64,000 nt of DNA, from positions 62,001 through 126,000 of the forward strand of contig NZ_JAUHHE010000010.1 in assembly GCF_030410375.1 (NCBI RefSeq), in the 5' to 3' direction. This DNA comes from Zwartia vadi. Its GTDB lineage: Bacteria > Pseudomonadota > Gammaproteobacteria > Burkholderiales > Burkholderiaceae_B. Position 1 is the stretch's first letter. Every line of letters begins with the position of its first letter. This document shows, one piece after another, positions 17,066-25,270 of the stretch. Under the pieces are notes generated by a model. That model did not search any database, had not been told where the DNA came from, and saw nothing but the letters and a program-made list of their open reading frames with translations. The position numbers and the translations under genes are program-made.

Positions 17066-18601
17066 TTAACTCACAATTCCCAAATGCCAGGGGACAAACT
17101 CATTATCACCCAAGCCTAATAGTTCGCTCTTTGATTTCAAACCTGAAGCAGTCGCAAGGATATGTTCAAAAATTACTTGCCCCATTTCTTGAACAGTCAG
17201 CTCCCCATCTAGGATACGACCACAGTTAATGTCCATATCCTCTTCAAGGCGTTTGAACATGGGTGAATTGGTTGCGAGTTTGATTGTGGGGGCAGGTTTG
17301 GATCCAAACATGGATCCGCGGCCTGTCGTGAAGCAAATGATGTTTGCACCACTGGCGATTTGACCTGTCACGGCACAAGGGTCATACCCAGGTGAGTCCA
17401 TAAAGACAAAACCAGATTTCTCGATCGGTTCAGCATAGTGGTAGACCTCTTGCAGAGGGGTGCTGCCACCTTTCATGGCCGATCCGAGGGACTTTTCAAA
17501 TATGTTGGCCAGTCCGCCTTGCATGTTTCCTGGCGCGACCACGCCATTGAATTGACCATTATGGCCGCGCGTATATTCCTCCCACCAGCTGATCCGGTCA
17601 AGAAGCTTTTGGCCGACAACAGGTGATACTGCGCGCCGAGTCAGCATGTGCTCAACACCATGAATTTCGGGTGTTTCGGACAAAATTGCTGTTCCGCCAT
17701 GTCTCACCAAAATATCCATCGCAGCGCCGAGAGCCGGATTGGCTGTGATGCCAGAAAATCCATCTGAGCCACCACATTCGAGTCCGACTTTTATGTGGCT
17801 TGCGCTGCAAGGTTCACGTGTGATGTCGTTTGCTGCAGGCAGCATAGATTGAATCGCCTTGACGCCTGCCTCGATGGTGACTCGCGTACCGCCGACCTCT
17901 TGCATCACCAAGGTTTTTAGATGCGATCCGACATTTAACTGTTGTGACTCTACAAGGTCCGCGACCTGATTACGTTCGCATCCCAAACCGACAATTAGTA
18001 CACCTGCGAGGTTAGGGTGACGTGCATACCCAGCAAGCGTTCGGCGCAACACATCAAAATGCAAGCTTGGCGATGACATTCCGCATCCTGTTGTTTGTGG
18101 AAATGCCACTACGCCATCAACGTTTGGATATGCTGCGAGGCGCTCAGGCGTGAACCAGTCGGCTATTTTTCGTATGACAGTTGCAGAGCAGTTGACTGAA
18201 GAGAGGATACCAATAAAATTTCGCGTCGCGACACGACCGTCCTTGCGTTTGATCCCCATAAATGTTGCGCGCTGAGACTCAGGAACATACTCAACGGGCA
18301 CTACATCACGGCCAAAGTCATGAGTATGACCAAAGTCGCTGAGCATGATGTTATGACTATGCACGTGATCACCCGCCTCGATATCACGCGTCGCTACACC
18401 AATAGGTGTGTCGTACTTGCGTACAACCGTACCTTTTGTGATTGTGCATGCAGCGATCTTGTGACCCGCTGGTACTTGCGCGCGAAGCTTGAATGACTGG
18501 TCGTTGTATGCGACTTGAGCGCCAATGGTGAGAGGCTCTCTGGCGATCAGTACGTTATCCGCAGGATGTAAGCGGATAAGCGAGGCGGGTGATGCGGTCA
18601 T
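17066..18601 (-). CDS. Altronate dehydratase family protein (UxaA type)
   Basis: 511 residues, full length for the two-domain family: an N-terminal SAF domain (about 1-95) and the dehydratase body. Cysteine-bearing motifs typical of these iron-dependent sugar-acid dehydratases are present: SSVNCSATV, TTGCGMSS, GLGCERNQ and LECGGSDGFSGI. Relatives remove water from D-altronate or galactarate to give keto-deoxy sugar acids. It is the last gene of a GntR - Bug receptor - dehydratase unit, which suggests uptake and dehydration of a sugar acid. The precise acid is not readable from the sequence. Confidence 0.88.
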   Translation of the reverse strand: MTASPASLIRLHPADNVLIAREPLTIGAQVAYNDQSFKLRAQVPAGHKIAACTITKGTVVRKYDTPIGVATRDIEAGDHVHSHNIMLSDFGHTHDFGRDVVPVEYVPESQRATFMGIKRKDGRVATRNFIGILSSVNCSATVIRKIADWFTPERLAAYPNVDGVVAFPQTTGCGMSSPSLHFDVLRRTLAGYARHPNLAGVLIVGLGCERNQVADLVESQQLNVGSHLKTLVMQEVGGTRVTIEAGVKAIQSMLPAANDITREPCSASHIKVGLECGGSDGFSGITANPALGAAMDILVRHGGTAILSETPEIHGVEHMLTRRAVSPVVGQKLLDRISWWEEYTRGHNGQFNGVVAPGNMQGGLANIFEKSLGSAMKGGSTPLQEVYHYAEPIEKSGFVFMDSPGYDPCAVTGQIASGANIICFTTGRGSMFGSKPAPTIKLATNSPMFKRLEEDMDINCGRILDGELTVQEMGQVIFEHILATASGLKSKSELLGLGDNEFVPWHLGIVS

Positions 18602-18605
18602 ATGT

Positions 18606-19595
18606 TTAGCCTGCCAGTAGTTTTTTGAGTTGAAGTTTCTCGATCAGGATGCCTTCCTTTTTATAAACTTCCATTATGTAGGCACGATATTGATCAGGAT
18701 TTAAATATAAGACCGGCGCATCAATGCGATCGCAAGCAGTTTGGAACTCTTTGCTTTTGACGGCCTTTTCCAGCGCAGCACCGAGTTTTTTGGCGACTGC
18801 AGGGTCAAGTCCAGCGGGAGCGCCCACGCCGTTGGGTGCGTCGGTGACAACCGGATAGCCCAAGTCTTTGAGTGTCGGAACATTGGGGAAGCGTTTCAGG
18901 CGTTCCTCTCCCCACGTAGCAAGCAAGCGTAGCTTGCCCGCTTCAACTTGTGGTGCCCACGCACTGGAGTCGGCCAGCATGTCGACTTGACCACCTAGCA
19001 AAGCCTGGAGCGCTGGCGCACCACCTTTGTAGGGGATATGTCGCATTTTGATACCCGCAGCCATTGCAAACTCTTCCATGCCGACATGTGTTTGCCCAGC
19101 AATGCCGGAGGTTGCATAAGTCAGTTGGTCTGGATTCTTTTTAGCGAAATCCACTAGCTCTTTCAATGTTTTGAAAGGGGATTCGGGACGCACCACAATA
19201 CCAAAAGTTTGACCAGATGTTCTTGCCAGATAAGTGAAATCTTTGGCAGGATCGATCTGAGCGGAGCCAAGCTGAGAAAAGCGAGTGATTGAAAGAGGGA
19301 TCTGACCGATTGTGTAACCATCTGGCTTGGCAGTTGCCAGAGCCTTGGCACCGATCATACCCGCAGCACCCGCTTTGTTTTCAACCACGACGGTTTGACC
19401 AAGTTCATTTGTCAGCGCTTGAGCGAGTGCACGCATCGTCGCGTCGGCAGTCCCACCGGGAGGCCAAGGAACAATAAAGGTAATTGGGCGAGTGGGGTAG
19501 TTATTGGCTTGTGCAAGCGCAATTTTAGGCAGCAAAGCAGTGGCGGCTAATGCCGCACCACCCAGAAGAATGTGTCGACGCTGATTGTTGCTCAT
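18606..19595 (-). CDS. Bug/TctC-family tripartite tricarboxylate transporter receptor
   Basis: 329 residues. The N-terminus has NQRRHILLGGAALAATALL then AQA, a Tat-like export signal, followed by the family opening YPTRPITFIVPWPPGGTAD. Other Bug marks are VVVENKAGAAGMIGAKA, the HIPYKGGAPALQALLGGQVD ligand-loop segment and the C-terminal segment near YKKEGILIEKL. Such proteins bind carboxylates in the periplasm for TctAB permeases or for signalling. No TctA/TctB gene is nearby. Neighbours suggest a sugar acid as ligand. It is co-directional with the GntR gene and lies four bases before the dehydratase gene. Confidence 0.92.
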   Translation of the reverse strand: MSNNQRRHILLGGAALAATALLPKIALAQANNYPTRPITFIVPWPPGGTADATMRALAQALTNELGQTVVVENKAGAAGMIGAKALATAKPDGYTIGQIPLSITRFSQLGSAQIDPAKDFTYLARTSGQTFGIVVRPESPFKTLKELVDFAKKNPDQLTYATSGIAGQTHVGMEEFAMAAGIKMRHIPYKGGAPALQALLGGQVDMLADSSAWAPQVEAGKLRLLATWGEERLKRFPNVPTLKDLGYPVVTDAPNGVGAPAGLDPAVAKKLGAALEKAVKSKEFQTACDRIDAPVLYLNPDQYRAYIMEVYKKEGILIEKLQLKKLLAG

Positions 19596-19619
19596 TTATG
19601 TCTCCGTTTATATAGAGGT

Positions 19620-20303
19620 TTACAACTCAAAAAAGTCAGGATATTTTTCCCGGATTAAATCAATATTTGAAAGCGTGCCAGCCAAATGCTCGCGCACCGT
19701 TTGCTGAGCATGCATGCCATCTCCCGAGCGAATCGCATCAACAATCTTTTGATGATCATCAATGACCTTTTGTCGCTTGCCCGCCGCAGGTAAGTGAAGC
19801 CTTCTGATGCGGTCGATGTGACCGCTTTGAATTTGAAGAAGAGACCATATTTCTAGAAGATTGGCCTGCTCATACAGTACATAATGAAAATCTTTATCAG
19901 CTCGGATGAAAGGGTCAATATGGCCTTGATTGACAAGACTTTTCAAACGATCCAGCGCAGTATCAAGTGCTGCAATGACCGATTCGTTCTTTTGAATGGC
20001 AAATTCATATACGAGCTCAGTTTCTACAGACTTGCGTAAGAAATGGGCTTGCTGAGCTGCTTGGAGATCAATTTTGCTGACGCGCGTGCCAGATTGAGGA
20101 AAAATTTCTACTAGGTTTTCCTGCTCGAGCCGCATCAATGCATCCCTAATCGGTGTTTGGCTCACACCAAATTGATTCGCTAACTCATTGCGAGAGAGAG
20201 AATCGCCAGGTTTGAGCTCAACAGAAATGATCTGCTCTCTCAGCAGGTCGTATAGCTGAGGTGCAGCCTGTCGGTAGCGGTCGAGTTTGATGATATTGGG
20301 CAT
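19620..20303 (-). CDS. GntR-family transcriptional regulator (FCD domain)
   Basis: 227 residues. A winged helix-turn-helix lies at about residues 14-80 (LSRNELANQFGVSQTPIRDA, then the wing with PQSGTRVSKID). It is followed by an FCD ligand-binding domain of FadR/UxuR type, whose His/Asp metal positions fit RADKDFHYVLY and HLAGTLSNID. Members usually respond to organic or sugar acids. It is first in the unit with the Bug receptor and altronate-dehydratase-like gene, which it probably represses; a palindrome just upstream (20311-20324) is a likely operator. Confidence 0.9.
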   Translation of the reverse strand: MPNIIKLDRYRQAAPQLYDLLREQIISVELKPGDSLSRNELANQFGVSQTPIRDALMRLEQENLVEIFPQSGTRVSKIDLQAAQQAHFLRKSVETELVYEFAIQKNESVIAALDTALDRLKSLVNQGHIDPFIRADKDFHYVLYEQANLLEIWSLLQIQSGHIDRIRRLHLPAAGKRQKVIDDHQKIVDAIRSGDGMHAQQTVREHLAGTLSNIDLIREKYPDFFEL

Positions 20304-20310
20304 ATTTTCA

Positions 20311-20324
20311 ACTGATATATTAGT
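20311..20324. promoter_or_regulatory. Likely GntR operator
   Basis: ACTGATATATTAGT is a 14-base palindrome with a single mismatched pair, eight bases upstream of the GntR start codon. It overlaps the AT-rich probable promoter (TATACTAATATA on the minus strand). Size and place fit autoregulation by the FCD regulator. Confidence 0.5.
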
Positions 20325-20425
20325 ATAAAAGTAAAACCCTGGCTGCTTTCTAACAAGTTATCGTTTGTACTAGGTTGTCAGATCTAGGGTGTACGACGGC
20401 TCAAGATCCCAAGTTGTCTGAGAAT

Positions 20426-20767
20426 TTACTTGATCATTAATAACGCTTTGATTTTCGCTCTGACATGGAGCATGACCATTGGTGGAACGATGGCTTTCTT
20501 TTTCGCGCGTCTGACCTTCCAGTCCAGTGACTTCACTTGATCTGATAGAACTGCGCAATCGACGCCGTCAATCTGAGTCACTACCTCAAAGGGATTGTTT
20601 TTAATTTTAGAGGTCAGCGGACAGCAGACCATGAGACCTGTTTTGCTGTTGTAGCTTGCAGGGCTGATGACAAGTGCTGGTCGGTGTCCGGCTTGTTCAT
20701 GTCCTGCCTGTGGATCAAATTCTAGCCAAACGACATCGGCCGCATCTGGAACATAAACGCGCGGCAT
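20426..20767 (-). CDS. mazF: MazF/ChpB-type endoribonuclease toxin
   Basis: 113 residues, normal length for the PemK/MazF fold. It starts with VYVPDAADVVWLEFDPQAG and has the GHRPALVISP strand and LMVCCPLTSKI, all characteristic; the DQVKSLDWKVR segment carries the conserved C-terminal residues. MazF toxins cut mRNA at short sequences until bound by MazE. Its start overlaps the antitoxin stop by one base (TAATG), so antitoxin and toxin are translationally coupled. Confidence 0.93.
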   Translation of the reverse strand: MPRVYVPDAADVVWLEFDPQAGHEQAGHRPALVISPASYNSKTGLMVCCPLTSKIKNNPFEVVTQIDGVDCAVLSDQVKSLDWKVRRAKKKAIVPPMVMLHVRAKIKALLMIK

Positions 20768-21009
20768 TAAAGCGCCTCTTTGCCGACGGGGGCGCCAAAG
20801 CTGACTTCACCGTGAGTATTTTTAGTATTGATGCCATCCACAAGCGTATCTAGGTCGTACTCGACTTTGTCTATTGCTGTGATGATCACTTGACCTTTTG
20901 ACACCCTGAGATCCACTCTTTCTTCGAGCTGAAGTCCGGCCTCTTTTAATACGGCTGTTGTCAAGCGAAGGGCAGGGCTATTTCCCCATTTTCGAATCAC
21001 TGCGTCCAT
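20767..21009 (-). CDS. mazE: MazE/ChpS-type antitoxin
   Basis: 80 residues from the ATG at 21009, preceded by AGGAG with seven bases spacing; a longer reading to 21084 is rejected. The N-terminal SpoVT/AbrB DNA-binding fold is plain in MDAVIRKWGNSPALRLTT, and the acidic C-terminal tail would wrap the toxin. It lies directly before mazF. A promoter and symmetric sites upstream suggest autoregulation. Confidence 0.93.
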   Translation of the reverse strand: MDAVIRKWGNSPALRLTTAVLKEAGLQLEERVDLRVSKGQVIITAIDKVEYDLDTLVDGINTKNTHGEVSFGAPVGKEAL

Positions 21010-21026
21010 GCGTGTACTCCTAACAA

Positions 21027-21063
21027 GTATATACATTGTAGATACATATTGTTGTTGTGACAA
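21027..21063 (-). promoter_or_regulatory. mazEF promoter with operator-like repeats
   Basis: On the minus strand, TTGTCA (21063-21058), a 17-base spacer and TACAAT (21040-21035) form a sigma-70 promoter, each hexamer 5/6. GTATATAC, a perfect palindrome (21027-21034), lies at the predicted transcript start. ATACAT is repeated 11 bases apart (21031, 21042), flanking the -10 box. This fits MazE or MazEF binding and repression. Confidence 0.65.
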
Positions 21064-21110
21064 GCAGGTATCAGTATCTGTCAACGCAACTGCTGCTGCG
21101 CTGATTTTCT

Positions 21111-21599
21111 TTATGCTTTGATCTTATGCAGTGAGAATTTCATCAAACCTTCGCTGGCTTCTTCGATCAAGTCCAATACATGTTCAAACCCTTGATCCCC
21201 TCCGTAGTCAGGATCAGGTATGACAGACGCTTGAGTTGTTAGCAAAAACTCAGCCAAACTCCGAATTTTATAAAGATGTGAAGCAGGGCACATTTCTTCC
21301 AGGAGCGCACGGTTATCCCAATCCATCGTCAAAAGCAAATCGAATTCTTCAAAATCACTTTCAACAACTGGCCTAGCCCTCAAGTTTGAAAGATCGAATC
21401 CTCTTTTTAAAGCATGTTTTTGGCTTCGTTCATCTGGTGGTGCGTTAGGATGAAAACAGTGTGTGCCCGCTGAGTCAATTGTGAATTTGTGCAGGATATT
21501 TCGATCAGCAAGCTTTTTAGAAAAAACAGCTTCTGCGATAGGACTTCGGCAGATGTTGCCCATGCAAACAAACAGGACTTTGAAATGGATTTGATTCAT
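21111..21599 (-). CDS. Low-molecular-weight protein-tyrosine phosphatase
   Basis: 162 residues from the ATG at 21599 (MNQIHFKVLFVC); the ORF continues upstream to 21656 without support. The catalytic P-loop VCMGNICRSP (Cys-x5-Arg-Ser) is at residues 10-19, and the general-acid loop is IPDPDYGG, as in the LMW-PTP family (usually about 150-160 residues). These cytoplasmic enzymes dephosphorylate tyrosine kinases, often of capsule or exopolysaccharide systems, or act in stress responses. No kinase or polysaccharide genes are nearby, so its partner is unknown. Confidence 0.92.
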   Translation of the reverse strand: MNQIHFKVLFVCMGNICRSPIAEAVFSKKLADRNILHKFTIDSAGTHCFHPNAPPDERSQKHALKRGFDLSNLRARPVVESDFEEFDLLLTMDWDNRALLEEMCPASHLYKIRSLAEFLLTTQASVIPDPDYGGDQGFEHVLDLIEEASEGLMKFSLHKIKA

Positions 21600-21692
21600 T
21601 TTGATGTGTGTCTGGCAACCTTTAGTATGAAATTCAACTTTAGCAAGAAGAGCCATTTATAATCCCATAAATGCGACATGCATATCGACGCG

Positions 21693-23121
21693 ATGCCAGA
21701 GCCTCAAAGAAAAAAAATCATCAAATAACAATGAACAAGACGAATTTCCCGTTCTTGCTTTCATAGACATTGAAACAACGGGTTCTAATTTCGAGCGAGA
21801 TCGAATTACCGAAATTGGTATTAAAACGCTTGACAACAATGAAGTATCAGAATGGGAGACTCTTTTAGATCCAAAGACGTTCATCCCGCAAAATATCCAG
21901 CGTTTGACTGGCATTTCTCCAGCGATGTTGGCTGGTAAACCTAACTTCAATGAAATTGCCGATCAATTGAAAAATGAGCTGAACGGGAAGATTTTCGTTG
22001 CACACAATGCTAGGTTTGACTATGGCTTTATCAAGGCCTCTTTCAAAAGAATAGGTATGGATTTTCGTCCAAAGGTGTTGTGTACTGTAAAACTATCTCG
22101 CTTACTTTTTCCGCAGCAGACACGTCACAATTTAGACACCATCATTGCTGTACATAATTTAGTCGTGAGTAGTCGCCATCGCGCCATGGGCGATGCAGAT
22201 TTACTTTTGCAATTTTGGCGAGTGTGTGAAGCGACTTTCGGTAAAGAGCGTCTGCTTGCCGCAGTGAACCAGTTGGTAGGAAGCGTGAGCCTTCCTCCCA
22301 ATATCAACCAAGCAGTTATTGACGCTATTCCTGACACCTGCGGCTGCTACATTTTTTATGGGGAGAACAACGCACCGCTCTATATTGGTAAAAGCATCAA
22401 TATGCGCACCCGTGTGATTAGCCACTTTCAAAGCGCTCTGACGGTTCGAAAAGAAATGAAGTTGTCACTACAGGTTTTCCATATTGACTGGATTGAGACT
22501 AGCGGTGAGTTAACAGCGTTGATTATTGAGTCAAAGCTAATTAAAGAGCAGATGCCGAGCATGAATATCAAGTTGCGCAAGTCGAAAGACTTAAGTGCGT
22601 GGCAATTAGTGAAGGATAACTTCGGCTTACAAAAGCCAACACTTGTGACACATAAAAATTTGCAACCGGGCTTACAAGAAAACCTTTATGGTCTTTTTTA
22701 CAGTAAAAAAGAAGCGCACGGCTATTTAGCTGCTGTTGCAAAAAAATATCGCCTTTGCATGGGACTGCTAGGCATAGAGAAAGTAGAGGAGGGAAGATCT
22801 TGCTTTGGCTATCAGGTCAAACAGTGTCAGGGTGCCTGCGTAGGTGAGGTTTCTATAAACGTACATAATTTGAATCTTGAAGCTGCACTCAGCCTGTTCA
22901 AAGTTCAGGTATGGCCGTTTGATGGAGCGGTTGCCATCAAAGATGGAGATTGCATGGTGGTGGTTGATAAATGGTGCTACCTTGGCATTGCCCGTGACCA
23001 TGACGAACTGTATGAGCTAGCTAGGTCTGAGTCTGCCGAATTCGATCTAGATATTTATAAAATTCTTAAGAAAGCAATATCTGGTTTGCATAAACATCAA
23101 GTGATAAAACTTGCGTACTGA
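21693..23121 (+). CDS. DEDD 3'-5' exonuclease fused to a GIY-YIG endonuclease domain (start out of frame at an A8 run)
   Basis: The body reads in one frame to 23121. An exonuclease domain opens with AFIDIETTG (from about 21754) and continues through TGISPAML, VAHNARFDYGF and HRAMGDADLL. A GIY-YIG domain follows (GCYIFYG, then PLYIGKSINMRTRV). The order matches the Cho/UvrC-like exonuclease-GIY proteins thought to act in DNA repair. The frame is open from 21631 but has no ATG, GTG or TTG before 21904, which lies inside the exonuclease domain. ATGs at 21671, 21678 and 21693 are in other frames, with an A8 run (21710-21717) between them and the domain. Losing one A would join ATG 21693 to the domain. 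A frameshift, slippage, a rare ATT start (21655) or a sequencing error are the options. Confidence 0.82.
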
Positions 23122-23122
23122 G

Positions 23123-23326
23123 TCACACGTCCGGCTGTTGTTCAGAGTCGTCTTTGGTCAAATGATGTGCAAGAGTATTTCTAATAAACTGCTTTTCGTA
23201 ATGGCGATTACGTCTGCTCTTTTTTGCTGAAGCTCGTTTGCCCAAGCGTTTATCGACCACGATACTTGATAGCGCACTGAGATCATCTAGCGTTTCGATA
23301 GTATTGGGTGAGTTTCTACGTGTCAT
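23123..23326 (-). CDS. Small basic hypothetical protein
   Basis: 67 residues, highly basic in the middle (GKRASAKKSRRNRHYEKQF), with no signal peptide or membrane segment. It lies one base from the convergent exonuclease stop. I do not recognise a domain. The ORF is kept because it fills the gap neatly and has a non-random composition with a distinct basic core. No strong ribosome-binding site is visible, so it could still be spurious. A nucleic-acid-binding role is possible but unsupported. Confidence 0.45.
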   Translation of the reverse strand: MTRRNSPNTIETLDDLSALSSIVVDKRLGKRASAKKSRRNRHYEKQFIRNTLAHHLTKDDSEQQPDV

Positions 23327-23486
23327 TTCGTTTTGTCTAAGACAGAGGTAACTAGGCCGGTTAGCGCCCTTGTGACAGTGGATTTTCGTTATTTGAGAAT
23401 TTAGCTGCGACCGAGGTAATTTTTACTCTGTATCCATAAAAGTTATCGGGTTGCCACATTCGTCGCACAATCACCTGCACCATTCC

Positions 23487-25163
23487 CTACAACACCCCCA
23501 CCAACTCCCCGGCCGCCCGTTCCGTCAACACTACCTCCACCGCGATATGCGCTCTCGTTAGTCCCACAAACAATTTACGTTTCACGGCCTCATCGAGCGT
23601 CGCAAAATCCACCTCGGTCAACACGATTCCGGCAGCGCTTTGGCCTTTGAAGCGATAGACCGAGTCCACCAATAACTCGCCCTCCGTCCAGAGCGCATCC
23701 CCGGCACTCGAGTATTTACCGGTAGGGCGCCTGAGTGACCAGTCACCCAGAACAGGGGTCTGGATTAAGACCGAGTTCATCAGTCCGCGCCAGCTCACCA
23801 AGGCAATCTCAGGAAGCGCAATCCCCAGCGACAGTAGATGTTTCACCGCGGCTTCGGTTTGGCGTCGCAGCTGCGCCTCGGTTGTGTAAATGTGAAAATT
23901 TGGCACCTCACCCTCATAGGCCGAGCGTGCTTCGATAGGCGAGTCTGAGAGCTGGAGGGCGTTGAGGACCTGACAGACTTGGCGGGGTGTACGAAAATTG
24001 TCTTGACAGTGGACTGTCACCACATCCGACAGATCAAATTCGTCGCGGGGGTAGAGGCGTTGGGCAGCATCCTCCAGCAGATAAATCCGACCTTCTGGCG
24101 CTAACTGAGGCAGCAAGCTCACCACCCATTCCGGTTCAAAATCCTGGCCCTCGTCGATGATGATCAGCTGATAGCGTCCCTGCATCTCCGGAGTTGCCTC
24201 GACCGCTTCCTTATACTCGGCGCTCAGCTGATCGTACAAACCCTGGGCGCCAAAATCCGGCTCACCCACATGCCTGCGGTGATGCTCCACGCAGAGTTCA
24301 TGAAAACTCGCAACTTGGGCACGCGTGGGGGCGAGCTGTGTGATGTGATCCGCCAACGCGCGGTTGTAACAAACATAGAGACTGCGTTGCGAGGCTGCGG
24401 CGGCATCTTGTAACAAACGCAAGGCCAGTTGCGTTTTACCCGAGCCAGCCGTCGCCTGGATTCTCAGCACACCCGAGGGCGTATCGATGCGCGGCACCCA
24501 AGTCGCCAGACCATCGGCCAGACGCAGGGTGGTTCCCCGCAGCTGCGCGCCCAAGACCCGCAGATCGTGCGTGACTTTGAACTGATTACGGAGAAATTGT
24601 CGCACCGCGGGGAGTGCGCTGGGATCGTGAGAGCTTCCACCGCTTCCTCCGCCTCCACCCCCACCGACACCCCCTGCACCTGCCAATGCCTCCATCACAT
24701 ACGAGCCCAACTGCTCAAACCTCGTCGCATCCACAATCCGCTCGGGCGGGATGCCCACCACGTGCTGATCCTCGACCCTAAAGTCTGGCAACACCAGACA
24801 GTTGGTCACCGCCGCACGCAGCCCCGCTTGTTGCAGGCGACTGACCATGGCGCCGTGCTGGACTCTGAGCTGACGACCCACGTCCTTGCTGCCTTCTTTG
24901 TACATTTTGTACATCACGCCATCGGTCAGCTCGACCGCGCCGGATTTGATTTCCAGCAACAAAATATTGCCCGTCGGTCCCAGCACCACCAGATCGATCT
25001 CTCCATGCCGGTCGCGTCCCTCGTGAACCGTGTGCCACGGCACACTATAAAAAATCTCATAGCCTTCGGATAAAGATCTCTCCAGCACACGCAGCACATC
25101 GAGTTCACGTTGCAAGCCCGTGACAGGTATCGCTGGAGGCAGGGAAGGGTAAAGGACAGCCAT
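23487..25163 (-). CDS. NERD-domain nuclease fused to a UvrD-like superfamily 1 helicase
   Basis: 558 residues from the ATG at 25163, with TGGAG six bases ahead; the longer reading to 25184 is rejected. The N-terminal NERD nuclease-related domain (about 20-130) shows HGEIDLVVLGP and LLLEIKSGAVEL, the D...E-x-K nuclease core. A nearly pure glycine linker follows. The helicase has Walker A QATAGSGKTQLAL, Walker B LIIIDEGQDFEPEW and motif IV-like DNFRTPRQV, ending with a short UvrD_C-type segment (SVYRFKGQSAAGIVLTE, FVGLTRA). It probably unwinds and cuts DNA or RNA in repair or defence. It is divergent from the Cas4-like nuclease gene across 107 bases. Confidence 0.87.
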   Translation of the reverse strand: MAVLYPSLPPAIPVTGLQRELDVLRVLERSLSEGYEIFYSVPWHTVHEGRDRHGEIDLVVLGPTGNILLLEIKSGAVELTDGVMYKMYKEGSKDVGRQLRVQHGAMVSRLQQAGLRAAVTNCLVLPDFRVEDQHVVGIPPERIVDATRFEQLGSYVMEALAGAGGVGGGGGGGSGGSSHDPSALPAVRQFLRNQFKVTHDLRVLGAQLRGTTLRLADGLATWVPRIDTPSGVLRIQATAGSGKTQLALRLLQDAAAASQRSLYVCYNRALADHITQLAPTRAQVASFHELCVEHHRRHVGEPDFGAQGLYDQLSAEYKEAVEATPEMQGRYQLIIIDEGQDFEPEWVVSLLPQLAPEGRIYLLEDAAQRLYPRDEFDLSDVVTVHCQDNFRTPRQVCQVLNALQLSDSPIEARSAYEGEVPNFHIYTTEAQLRRQTEAAVKHLLSLGIALPEIALVSWRGLMNSVLIQTPVLGDWSLRRPTGKYSSAGDALWTEGELLVDSVYRFKGQSAAGIVLTEVDFATLDEAVKRKLFVGLTRAHIAVEVVLTERAAGELVGVL

Positions 25164-25270
25164 TAAATACTCCAGTGAAGGCAAAACACATGCAGGCGGA
25201 AAAGATTACACCACTAGAGTATTACACCCTAAGAGCTGTGTGATAATCCAAAAAGAATACGGAGAAAAAT

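Noticed and set aside
21904..23121. Start of the exonuclease gene at ATG 21904
   Set aside because: It would remove the first exonuclease motif (FIDIETTG), which is clearly encoded in the same frame upstream.
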